Shown here piece by piece: positions 8,194 through 15,718 of a DNA stretch of 25,726 bases (positions within the stretch are counted from its first letter, which is position 1; each line of letters begins with the position of its first letter). The notes beneath the pieces were generated by a model. It ran no database searches. It was not told the DNA's origin and was given only the letters and a program-made list of their open reading frames with translations. A program made the position numbers and the translations under genes. The DNA comes from a virus. The stretch spans positions 1 to 25,726 of the IMG/VR virus record IMGVR_UViG_3300020596_000097; one strand, 5' to 3'.

Positions 8194-9329
8194 GACACCT
8201 CCGGCCTTAACTGCGCTGTAATCTCTGTAAACAGCCCGCCTGAGCTTCCGCCCTCTTCGGGCATATCCCAACTGTGCACAACTTGGCTGATGCAATATTC
8301 GATAGCATCAAAGCCTAAAATATCGACTGAGACGCATTTGACCTTGAGCTTGGAGTGAATCTTGACTGGCTTCATTTCAATGGTGCCTGACATGATAATT
8401 TGCTTTTTGGCAATGTCCTTGGCAGTTGCTTTCGCAAGTTCGTCAGCCTGTTCCTGAGTCAATCCATCTCTTCGAATAGTCACTGTGGGAGTTTTATTAG
8501 CTTTTGTGGATTTGGTCTTGCGTGTCTTCCGTGTTTTCTTAGGTTGTCCCGAAGCGGTGTAGCGCTTGTTTCCGCCGCTCGGTTCTTTGCCTTTTGCAGT
8601 AGCTTCAGAAGACACTTTTTGCGCTTTTGTGGGATGGTAGCTGACCACTTTTACCTTTACATCGCCGTTGCGCGCCAGCTGGTAAGTAGTCTCCAGGTCT
8701 TTAATTGGATTTTTGGGATTATTCTTTGGGTCGCCACCGTAAGTCACAGTTAAGGTGCCGCCACCTGATTCCTCGGGAGGTTTGAACGAAAGAACGTTAT
8801 CTTTGTCGACTTTTACTGCATAGCCCACCTGTCTGGCCAAGTCTTGGAACAGACTCCACGGATTGTCGGCACTGGGCAAATATTGGTGTTCGCCATGCTG
8901 CTCGGAGCCGGCCATGATGCCAGGATCCTTAATATCGGTATCAAGGCCAAAATCTTCAGCAACCTGCTTGACGATTTTGCCAATTGTCTGGTTTTTGAAA
9001 TCGTATTTTGATAACACAAGCTTGGACTGGTTGAGAACTGCACCAAGATCTCTACAACTGATTTCGACCGTGTCTCTATCCCACTTAAATCTGACATCAT
9101 CAACGACACCGCTAAAAAGATGATCTAGCCCGTCAAGGCCAGCATGAATGTCTACTGCATCGTCTTTTTTCGGAATTTCGACGCCTTGTATACGCCAGGC
9201 AGCAATGCTACTTGAGATGTTGGCAGTTGAGAACTCACCTTGGGAGCTGTCGGTTACTTTAAATGCGGACGCCGGCAAGTCTGTGCCTGCCACCGAAATT
9301 GAAACATTGATCATGCGAGCTAGAGCCAC
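8190..9329 (-). CDS. Baseplate hub protein (gpD/gp27-like)
   Basis: 379 residues using GTG at 9329, which has GGAG 7 nt upstream (9337-9340). The ATG five codons later has no ribosome-binding site, so the GTG is preferred, giving a 10-nt overlap with the upstream gene. The N-terminal half (AGTDLPASAFKVTDSSQGEF, then FSGVVDDVRFKWDRDTVEIS) and the central part (VAEDFGLDTDI, NPWSLFQDLARQVGYAVKVD) fit gpD-like hubs with tube-like domains. Residues about 255-285 are extremely basic (KKTRKTRKTKSTKANK), an insertion not typical of the family core. The hub trimer links tube to spike. The spike gene overlaps its stop as ATGA. Confidence 0.85.
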   Translation of the reverse strand: MALARMINVSISVAGTDLPASAFKVTDSSQGEFSTANISSSIAAWRIQGVEIPKKDDAVDIHAGLDGLDHLFSGVVDDVRFKWDRDTVEISCRDLGAVLNQSKLVLSKYDFKNQTIGKIVKQVAEDFGLDTDIKDPGIMAGSEQHGEHQYLPSADNPWSLFQDLARQVGYAVKVDKDNVLSFKPPEESGGGTLTVTYGGDPKNNPKNPIKDLETTYQLARNGDVKVKVVSYHPTKAQKVSSEATAKGKEPSGGNKRYTASGQPKKTRKTRKTKSTKANKTPTVTIRRDGLTQEQADELAKATAKDIAKKQIIMSGTIEMKPVKIHSKLKVKCVSVDILGFDAIEYCISQVVHSWDMPEEGGSSGGLFTEITAQLRPEVS

Positions 9330-10246
9330 GTTGTAACTCCAGTAGCAGCCAGCATCGAATCAACAGGAATAACTATTTTAAACGTACCAATTGGCATCGG
9401 ATCCATAGGCAAAACGCTGCTATTGGCGTGAACGATCTGCTCCCACTTCGTTGCATCTCCATAATATTGAGCGGCTAATTGGGGTAAGTTTGGATTCATA
9501 ACATCTAGCTCTTGGAGCGGCTGCACGGCACGATCAAGAGTGTTCGTGATGACACCAAGAGTAGTGTTTAAAACTGAAGCGGCACTTGTTACGAACGGAT
9601 CATTACTTAAAAGCAGTGGCGCCAATTGTTGTTGAACTTGAGAAACCTGGCCCTTAAGTAAATTAATGGTGCCGAGCGGCACGCTGCTTAAATTCTGGCC
9701 ACTCTGTTGAATTGCTTGAGTTACTGCGCCTTGTAAATTGGTCACACTCTGTTGGACTGGCTGTGAAAATTGATATTGGCTTGTAGCAGATGTTACTTGT
9801 TCTTGGGCTATGTTGAAAGCTTGAGCGAGCTGGCTGGCATTATCTAAATCAGGCGCAACCATACCGCCCTGGCCATCGGCCTCAAGCGGTTTAAATACGG
9901 CGTGATAGTTGACCTCGTGAATATTTTCAATGTCAACTTTGAACTCTCGGAGAATGCCAAACCATGACAATTCGCCGTATTGAAGAACTATTGGCTTCGG
10001 CTCCTGCCGCAGCTTGTCGACTTTCTGAAAACGTTCAATTGCATCGGCCCCGTAAAAGGTACCGGACCAATCAATAGGCTTCGGAAAAGCGCCAGCAAAT
10101 TGAACGGTTATGACTCCACCAAAAAATTCCGTGAAGACAGCGCGCTGCTCGCCACCCACATCTGATAGCGGAGGCTTTGCTTCGAAATCATCATCTGCGT
10201 GCTGCGCTAAATCAACGCCGCCAATGGAAAAAGGGGTCTTATTCAT
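9320..10246 (-). CDS. Baseplate/tail protein with C-terminal LysM-like domain
   Basis: 308 residues. The ATG abuts the tape measure stop (TAAATG). Residues 1-135 are beta-rich (FGGVITVQFAGAFPKPIDWS and ELSWFGILREFKVDI), resembling the N-terminal part of tail-tube-initiator proteins. Residues about 145-245 are helical and Gln/Ser-rich, likely a coiled or extended linker. Residues about 250-292 (NPNLPQLAAQYYGDATKWEQ, then IVHANSSVL and PIGTFKIVIP) match a LysM-like unit, as in P2 gpX and T4 gp53-type proteins. It probably starts the tube and joins it to the hub encoded next. In such proteins the LysM fold is usually structural rather than wall-binding. Confidence 0.72.
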   Translation of the reverse strand: MNKTPFSIGGVDLAQHADDDFEAKPPLSDVGGEQRAVFTEFFGGVITVQFAGAFPKPIDWSGTFYGADAIERFQKVDKLRQEPKPIVLQYGELSWFGILREFKVDIENIHEVNYHAVFKPLEADGQGGMVAPDLDNASQLAQAFNIAQEQVTSATSQYQFSQPVQQSVTNLQGAVTQAIQQSGQNLSSVPLGTINLLKGQVSQVQQQLAPLLLSNDPFVTSAASVLNTTLGVITNTLDRAVQPLQELDVMNPNLPQLAAQYYGDATKWEQIVHANSSVLPMDPMPIGTFKIVIPVDSMLAATGVTTWL

Positions 10247-12349
10247 TTACGTACCGTGCGCATAGCTGTTATAGGATCCGCCGCTTCTAGTGTGGGTTTT
10301 AGGCGCGTTCTTTCCAATATCGCCCAGTACTTCCTTGACAGCTTTTTTCACTTCGTGATAGGCAGCTTTCGGATCAGTCGATTTGATATTGAAATTGATT
10401 GATCCAACTTGCGTGCCACCGCCAGCGCCATGCTTTGCCAGCGGAGTGAACGAACCGCCCGCAGGGGCACTGCGTTTTACTGCTGTAAACCCACCGGGTG
10501 CTAATTTGAGCTTTTCCCCTGGAGCAACCATTCTGCCGCCAGCCTTCCCATGAAGCGCGCTGTTGTCCTGAGCGGTTTTAATTTGCGCATTGAGAGACGC
10601 CTGAGCGATGCCTGCAACTGCATTTATTTGAGCCATGGGTAGTTGGAACATCCCTTGACTGATACCGCTGACAAAGCCATTAATCATGCCTGCTGCGCCC
10701 GCGACGCCCGAGACCATAGCGCTCAGCATTTGAAGAAACGCTACCTGAACGTTGTAGAAAACAGAGATGCCTTGGTTAAGGACTCTGGTCAATGTTTTGC
10801 TCACTCGGCTCCAATTCAGCACCACCCAAATCAAACCAGCTACTACTCCGACCGCAATAATTACGCCCACAAAAACTGCCGCAAAGCCTGCTGCAACTAC
10901 TCCCAATCCAACACCTAAAGTGGCCGCTACTGCGCCTAAAACAACAAATGGAATAGTGATTCCCATCAGCGCAGATACATACAAGCCAACTGCAGCGATA
11001 CTTCCTAAGATTGCTGCCACAGCTTTCGCCTGGCCAGGATGTGAGTTGAAATACTGCCCAACAGCACCAAGTGCTTCAGACAACTTCAGCAGCGCCGGCA
11101 CAATATATGGAACAACGTTTTTACCGATTGAAATCTTCAAAGTTTCCAAAGCTGCATCGAAAGCCTTGTCAGCAACATTGGGTGAATTCAAAGCTCTCTT
11201 GCCCAGCTCTTCCGAGCCTGGGACACGGTCTAGTTTTTCGCCGAAGCGCCCGAACTGCTGGTGCTTATTGACCAATTCTTGTAACAAAGCAACTGCCATC
11301 TGGTTGCCTTTAAAGATTTGCGCGACACGAAGAGCCTGACCCAATGGATCATTCTTGAGTGAAGGGTCTTGCTTGAGCATCGCAGGAAGCATATATTTTT
11401 GAACCCAGGCTTCAGGGTTCTTTGAAAACATTTTGGAGTCAGTTACACCATCAAAACCCATGACCTGAGTTCCGGTAGTGGTTGTTTTAACAACATGTGA
11501 TTTCAACAAGCCAAGCTTCTCAAGGTTGCCGGCAGTCGCCACGGACATGATGCCTTGGACGCCTATTCGCATTGCGGCAGCTATCATTGCACCTGGTCCG
11601 CCGCCGCCGCCTGCGCCACCGCCACCCGACTGCATTTCCATAATCAGCTCAGGCAAGATCTTGTATTTAAAATCATCACTCAGCGTGAGTTTGCCTTGAC
11701 GGGCATATTTAAAAACGTTTTGATAATGGCTTGGCAACACCTTACCACCGGTTGCAACAGCAACACGATTCATCATATTTTGCTGGTGCTCGAAGTCTTT
11801 TCTATTGTTGACAGCACCAATCATTTCAAGAGCCTTAGCCATTGAATAGACCTGGGTGTGAGCATCAACTTTATTTTCAGAAATCCCTTCGAAGATCAGC
11901 TGACTTCGCATAAAGCTCGGCAAGAGCTCTCTGGCTTCAGAGAAGTCTCCACCTTTTTTGATGAAAAAGTTTGACAAGTCATTAATAGCTTTTAGGTTTG
12001 AAGTCGGAGTGGTCATTGGCATCTTGCCAGCGACTTCCCATGCAGTTCTAACGTTTTTGGCGATTTCGGATTGCTTTACTCCGGCCATGTTCATCTGATT
12101 TAGAACGTGCACATATTCCTTGGCAGGTTCAATTACAGCGGCCAAGCCACCAGCTCCGAACTTAAACATGTCCTCACCGACAGATTTAAATGCCGACATA
12201 GCTTGCATTGAAACAGCAAGACCTTTCATCTTTGCGTGAAATTCGTCTGCTTGCTTTTGTGTTCTGAGCAATGACGCCGAAATATTCCCCATGCCGGCGG
12301 AGAATCTATCGATCATTTGGATAGTTACGCCAACAGTGAAATTGCTCAT
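10247..12349 (-). CDS. Tail tape measure protein
   Basis: 700 residues, one of the two longest genes in this part of the window and directly after the chaperone pair. The N-terminal 80 residues are helical and amphipathic (FSAGMGNISASLLRTQKQAD). A glycine-rich loop (GGGGAGGGGGPG) is near residues 242-253. Residues about 440-515 form two or three strongly hydrophobic segments (VVLGAVAATLGVGLGVVAAG, then FVGVIIAVGVVAGLIWVVL), like the membrane-interacting segments of other tape measures. The C-terminus is polar and basic. The protein sets tail length and is ejected ahead of DNA. By the usual rule of about 0.15 nm per residue the tail would be near 100 nm. No lysozyme or peptidase domain is seen. 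Confidence 0.9.
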   Translation of the reverse strand: MSNFTVGVTIQMIDRFSAGMGNISASLLRTQKQADEFHAKMKGLAVSMQAMSAFKSVGEDMFKFGAGGLAAVIEPAKEYVHVLNQMNMAGVKQSEIAKNVRTAWEVAGKMPMTTPTSNLKAINDLSNFFIKKGGDFSEARELLPSFMRSQLIFEGISENKVDAHTQVYSMAKALEMIGAVNNRKDFEHQQNMMNRVAVATGGKVLPSHYQNVFKYARQGKLTLSDDFKYKILPELIMEMQSGGGGAGGGGGPGAMIAAAMRIGVQGIMSVATAGNLEKLGLLKSHVVKTTTTGTQVMGFDGVTDSKMFSKNPEAWVQKYMLPAMLKQDPSLKNDPLGQALRVAQIFKGNQMAVALLQELVNKHQQFGRFGEKLDRVPGSEELGKRALNSPNVADKAFDAALETLKISIGKNVVPYIVPALLKLSEALGAVGQYFNSHPGQAKAVAAILGSIAAVGLYVSALMGITIPFVVLGAVAATLGVGLGVVAAGFAAVFVGVIIAVGVVAGLIWVVLNWSRVSKTLTRVLNQGISVFYNVQVAFLQMLSAMVSGVAGAAGMINGFVSGISQGMFQLPMAQINAVAGIAQASLNAQIKTAQDNSALHGKAGGRMVAPGEKLKLAPGGFTAVKRSAPAGGSFTPLAKHGAGGGTQVGSINFNIKSTDPKAAYHEVKKAVKEVLGDIGKNAPKTHTRSGGSYNSYAHGT

Positions 12350-12350
12350 C

Positions 12351-12878
12351 TTAAATCACCGTGTTTTGACCAGGGCCAGCCTGAGGCCAACTATATACGT
12401 TGAAATTTGTGATGCCACAGAAACTGTTAGCGACACCATTTCCAATTCGGTTTAAAAACTTCGGCGCCACTCGGAGAGCCGCAGGTCCGAAAACAGCTCG
12501 CGGGGCCATTCTAGCTGTACCTAATTCGGTCCAAACAATTTCTGGAACATTTGTACCGATATGAACGGCAAGAAGTCTCTTATCTACACTAATGTCTATT
12601 GACTGTGAAAATTTGCCAGTCGCAAAAAGCGGAGTATCAGGACCGCCTCTACCTAGAGGTGGTTTGTTTCTCGCTTTTCTATCAAGAGTCGTTTGTTTCA
12701 GTGGCGCCCAAGCTGCAAAGTTACCGATACCTGGCTGATATGTGCCAATGGAACTTTCTGCTTGAAGTTTGACAGCGTGACCTAACTCATGGCACAGGTG
12801 ATGCATCTGAGTCTGCATATTGTGCTGGGCTTGGTGAGCCAAGTACATGGCAAAATTTTGCAGAGTCGTTACTGTCAT
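12351..12878 (-). CDS. HK97 gp10-like virion morphogenesis protein
   Basis: 175 residues, with GAGG just upstream of the ATG. Residues about 40-60 read SSIGTYQPGIGNFAAWAPL, then residues about 80-92 PDTPLFATGKFSQS, then WTELGTARMAPRAVFGPAA. This matches the gp10-like/virion morphogenesis family pattern of IGxYQ, WxPL, L-x-TG-x-L/F-x2-S and E-x-GT-x2-M-x-P-R. In HK97 and relatives these proteins work in head-tail joining or tail completion. Here the gene lies between tail chaperone and tape measure, not among the neck genes, so a tail role is likely. It contains HELGH at 30-34, discussed and rejected as a protease motif. Confidence 0.75.
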   Translation of the reverse strand: MTVTTLQNFAMYLAHQAQHNMQTQMHHLCHELGHAVKLQAESSIGTYQPGIGNFAAWAPLKQTTLDRKARNKPPLGRGGPDTPLFATGKFSQSIDISVDKRLLAVHIGTNVPEIVWTELGTARMAPRAVFGPAALRVAPKFLNRIGNGVANSFCGITNFNVYSWPQAGPGQNTVI

Positions 12879-12882
12879 GGCC

Positions 12883-13547
12883 TCACTTCGGCATCTTCCA
12901 GGCTCCAGTCTCCCAGTTTATTTCATAACCTTCTTGACGCAAAAGTGAATAGAAGACAGAAGATCTTTCGAGTGGATCCATTCCCCACGCTTCCTGCCAG
13001 CCAAAGCCATTTTTGCGCAGGAAGGTGCATTCCATAAAATCTCTGTCTTCTACGATTTTTTTACGTTCTTGATCTCAACCCGCGTCAGGCCGGGGAAGCA
13101 CTCTTGGAAAATACCGAAAACGCCTTCTGTAGCTTCTGAGCCCAAATCTTGAATGAGTTTTTCAATTTCAATCATATTGCTCGGCCTACTCATTTCTTCA
13201 CCGTCAACTTCACTAACGTGAAGAAGCGCTTGCACTTGGCTCATGGTGACAGCCAGCAAATTTGCATCACTGAACTGCTCATTGTTCAAAATCCTGTTAA
13301 CGCGCATCGTCATAGGGAATTTTGGTCGAGACATTTTGATTTTCTTGTCGCCGACTTCAAAGCTGACCTCATTGCAACGCTCTGGCCCAGCGACTGTACG
13401 ACCTTGGGACTCAGCAACACGAGCCTCTTGGACTTCTTTGTAGGATTCAGCGCGCTTTTCTGCGTCATCAGCAGCTTTTATAAAAGCATCAGGAAACTCC
13501 GGCAATGCCTCTTCTGGCACCTGCCGTTCTATGCGTAAATCGGACAT
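12883..13547 (-). CDS. Tail assembly chaperone, -1 frameshift long form (GT-type)
   Basis: The product joins residues 1-164 of the short form (13547 down to 13056) to a -1 frame that rereads base 13056 and runs to TGA at 12883-12885. The extension adds 57 residues: it starts IVEDRDFMECTFLRK, includes QEAWGMDPLERSSVFYSLLR and ends in NWETGAWKMPK, giving 221 in total. The extension fills the otherwise empty space up to 12878, the ATG of the next gene. In lambda, P2 and many other tailed phages the G/GT pair is made this way, and the T part binds tape measure and tube proteins. The frame change is deduced from sequence; the extent of shifting is unknown. Confidence 0.85.
13050..13547 (-). CDS. 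Tail assembly chaperone, short (unshifted) form
   Basis: 165 residues, starting at ATG with AGAGAGG 6 nt upstream. The N-terminal half is acidic and helical (AADDAEKRAESYKEVQEARV). The C-terminal half is a compact helical domain (MRVNRILNNEQFSDANLLAV..., MIEIEKLIQDLGSEATEGVF). The order tube, chaperone, tape measure is the standard place for the G-type chaperone that coats the tape measure protein during tail assembly. The reading frame ends in AAA AAA TCG TAG right after an A7 run, where a fraction of ribosomes would shift to make the longer form described separately. The protein is normally not in the finished virion. Confidence 0.85.
   Translation of the reverse strand: MSDLRIERQVPEEALPEFPDAFIKAADDAEKRAESYKEVQEARVAESQGRTVAGPERCNEVSFEVGDKKIKMSRPKFPMTMRVNRILNNEQFSDANLLAVTMSQVQALLHVSEVDGEEMSRPSNMIEIEKLIQDLGSEATEGVFGIFQECFPGLTRVEIKNVKKS
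13056..13062 (-). promoter_or_regulatory. -1 programmed frameshift slippery site (A AAA AAA)
   Basis: On the minus strand the codons GTA AAA AAA TCG TAG contain seven consecutive A. A AAA AAA is a slippery heptamer that allows both tRNAs to re-pair in the -1 frame. The zero-frame stop is one codon away. A perfect 8-bp inverted repeat CTTCCTGC / GCAGGAAG (12990-12997 and 13017-13024) begins 31 nt downstream, farther than the usual stimulatory distance, so its role is uncertain. Confidence 0.83.
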
Positions 13548-13574
13548 ATTGGACCTCTCTAATTACAACCAAAA

Positions 13575-14033
13575 TTATGTGATGATTACTTCGGAGCCTT
13601 TAAAGCTGAAGCCTTGATCAATTTCTTTGTCAGCTTTAGCGCCGAACAACTTGCCTTTCGAGATAGTCACGCTTCGAACTGAGTACGTGTCAATCGAACC
13701 ATCTCTGTTGCGAAGCTGGAACTGGAATGTGTACTTTTCGAGCTGGCCATTTTCGTAGAAATTCTTCTGACGATTTATGAGCATCTTCGACAGTTCGCCG
13801 TTAAATCGGGCGAAGGTGATTTTACCAGTCAGTCCGTGAGGCAAGGTTTGATGTAATGGCCGACCACCATTTGTCATGGCCTTGACGGAGATTTCATGGT
13901 CATCAAAATCGCATTCAACGTCAGTTAAGTGACCTAGTTGATCAGCAGTCCAAGTCTGTCCGCTGTTTGAGCGAATGACAAACGAAAGATCTTGGCCGAC
14001 GTTAAAATCAGAGCGATCAAAAATGTTACTCAC
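13575..14033 (-). CDS. Tail tube protein
   Basis: 152 residues, a usual tube length. The start is GTG with AAGGAG 6 nt upstream, reading MSNIFDRSDFNVGQDLSFVI. The sequence is almost all beta strands with one helix (GELSKMLINRQKNFYENGQ) and includes the H-E-I-S-V-K-A-M-T-N-G segment and the final SFKGSEVIIT, both common in myophage tube proteins. It forms hexameric rings inside the sheath through which DNA leaves. It is placed between the sheath and tail chaperone genes as expected. Confidence 0.88.
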   Translation of the reverse strand: MSNIFDRSDFNVGQDLSFVIRSNSGQTWTADQLGHLTDVECDFDDHEISVKAMTNGGRPLHQTLPHGLTGKITFARFNGELSKMLINRQKNFYENGQLEKYTFQFQLRNRDGSIDTYSVRSVTISKGKLFGAKADKEIDQGFSFKGSEVIIT

Positions 14034-14048
14034 ACCTAACTCCTTGGA

Positions 14049-15659
14049 TTACGCTGCCAGACCGTCTTGCAGAGTGTTTTGAACAGTGATTACAGTGGTG
14101 CCGCCCTGTAGGTCGATGATCAGATACTGAACACTCGACATATAGCGAACATAAACTTGAGCTTTCAAGAATCCGCGCGCGATCATTGCGTCAGAGTTAT
14201 TTGACTTGTCGCAAACAACCTTGAACGAATCAATTTGCAAGTTGTCGGCTAGGTTCTGAAGGAACTCATCTAGAGCGGCTTTAACTTGTGCTCGCAAAGG
14301 ATCATTAGTCCGTTGCGATTGATTCATACCGACAAACCTGCCCATGTAGCCGTTAATCGAGTGAGCTAAGAAATTGGTCATTCTTGCCCATTCAATTCTT
14401 GCGCGTACACCGTCAGTGGTTGCAGCATTACCATGAGGCATGCCCCACATGCTGCCAGCGGGAATCGGATTGTGAGCAATCATAATTCCGTTATCGTGGC
14501 ACTGGCCGATTTCGGACGCTGAGTATGATCTGTAGCCGGTTTGATCGTTCAATCGCTCAGTGCCGAGCACTTCAAACAACTCTTTGTTGCAAGGGCTATT
14601 CTCGGGTGACAAAGCAGCAATGCGGCCGGCGATAAATGGAGTCGGAGAAACTAACTTGACGCGACCGACGCCTGGTGTTGAGTCGAAATGATAGACCCAA
14701 TCTTTAGTGAAGAAACAAAGCGGATCGTCAATACCGAGTGTCGTTCTAGTGCTGGATGCAGTTGCAGTAGACGTTCCGGCGGGAAGCGTGAACGCGGCCA
14801 TCATGCCTTCACTGCGCACAAACGATTGGATGGTTGGAACTGCAGTTGGATCTGTTAAACCAGCGCACCACATAACAGTAGGCACAGGTTGAAGGTTGCG
14901 AAGAGAATAGATGCCAGTTTTAGGAACGGCACCATCAGAACCCATGAAGCTTGCGACGTCGACAGTAGAACGGCCATCGGTACCACCAGCCATCGAGAAT
15001 GGGCTACCAACCAGCGTTGGATTGACCGAAGTACCGCCAGCGGCGCTGGCTTTAACGAGCTTAGAAGGTCCACGGAATCCACTTACGCCTTGGTTGATTG
15101 CATTCAGCAAATTATTTGCGAAGACACCAGCAGAACCACCCAAGATATTTGGGAAGACTTCTACATCAAGCGGGCTCGGAGGGACTAAGGTCACGTTGTA
15201 CGAACTAAGTGCGGCACCATTTGTGATGTGAACTTTGATCTGGTTGCCGACAATACCGCTGTAGAGCGCGGTCAAAGTGAGAATGGCTACCGGCGAACCG
15301 GCGATATCCATCAGAATTACGCTCGATTTGGCGTCTGTACCGTCCGAAATACGGACGAGCCATTGCTGTTGTGAAACTGGAGACTGTGCTTGAGCAAACG
15401 CAATATTGCTCTCGTTGCAGAGGTCGAAAGGATCGGACGATCCAACAACTGAACTGCCACCATAAGCAAGAGCGGTATCGGAAGGAGAGCCAGAAAGGTA
15501 AGGCGTATTGAGAGCGCCCCATGATGCAGTGCCAAGAATCGCAGCTGCATCAGTAGGCTGGCCTAAAATATAACCAGGTGGTCGAATAATTCGAACGTAG
15601 ACGCCTGGCGTATTCAGCGCAAGCAAGTTCAAATTATTGGAATCGTAAATAATGGCCAT
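14049..15659 (-). CDS. Contractile tail sheath protein
   Basis: 536 residues. The N-terminus contains NTPGVYVRIIRPPG (about residues 16-29), the signature of phage tail sheath proteins. Residues about 110-215 form a beta-rich insertion domain (VAILTLTALYSGIVGNQIKV). The C-terminal third has the long helix and strands typical of the conserved sheath core, including FLAHSINGYMGRFVGMNQ and ending with VRYMSSVQYLIIDLQGG, TVITVQNTLQ. Copies stack around the tube and contract to drive it into the host. Start is ATG with GGGAG 8 nt upstream. The tube gene follows 15 nt later. This gene makes the phage a myovirus type. Confidence 0.94.
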   Translation of the reverse strand: MAIIYDSNNLNLLALNTPGVYVRIIRPPGYILGQPTDAAAILGTASWGALNTPYLSGSPSDTALAYGGSSVVGSSDPFDLCNESNIAFAQAQSPVSQQQWLVRISDGTDAKSSVILMDIAGSPVAILTLTALYSGIVGNQIKVHITNGAALSSYNVTLVPPSPLDVEVFPNILGGSAGVFANNLLNAINQGVSGFRGPSKLVKASAAGGTSVNPTLVGSPFSMAGGTDGRSTVDVASFMGSDGAVPKTGIYSLRNLQPVPTVMWCAGLTDPTAVPTIQSFVRSEGMMAAFTLPAGTSTATASSTRTTLGIDDPLCFFTKDWVYHFDSTPGVGRVKLVSPTPFIAGRIAALSPENSPCNKELFEVLGTERLNDQTGYRSYSASEIGQCHDNGIMIAHNPIPAGSMWGMPHGNAATTDGVRARIEWARMTNFLAHSINGYMGRFVGMNQSQRTNDPLRAQVKAALDEFLQNLADNLQIDSFKVVCDKSNNSDAMIARGFLKAQVYVRYMSSVQYLIIDLQGGTTVITVQNTLQDGLAA

Positions 15660-15676
15660 TTATGCAACTCCCAGAG

Positions 15677-15699
15677 ATTTCTAGGAGAAGCATAGAAAT
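15677..15699. repeat. Inverted repeat upstream of the sheath gene
   Basis: ATTTCTA and TAGAAAT form a perfect 7-bp dyad around a 9-nt loop in the 59-nt gap between tail terminator and sheath genes. There is no T-tract after it, so it is not a terminator. The sheath ribosome-binding site GGGAG lies just downstream on the minus strand. It could be an RNA processing or stability hairpin. Confidence 0.45.
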
Positions 15700-15718
15700 T
15701 ATTCTTTCCAGCTATTTT

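Noticed and set aside
8194-8295. Longer N-terminus for the spike protein
   Set aside because: The extra 34 residues lie inside the hub gene, are Arg/Cys-rich and unlike spikes, while the ATG at 8193 has GGAGG and an ATGA overlap.
10767-11339. 190-codon open frame on the plus strand opposite the tape measure gene
   Set aside because: It is antisense to a strong coding region, is Thr/Ala/Pro-rich as expected from a mirrored frame, and shows no family motif.
12776-12790. HELGH (HExxH) zinc protease motif in the gp10-like protein
   Set aside because: It lies in the N-terminal helix just before the IGxYQ/WxPL core of a well-matched structural family, and no third zinc ligand pattern typical of known zincins is evident. 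Most likely chance.
12883-13032. Independent small gene starting at MECTFL in the chaperone extension
   Set aside because: No good ribosome-binding site precedes that ATG, and the frame continues upstream through the A7 slippery site, so the frameshift explanation is better.
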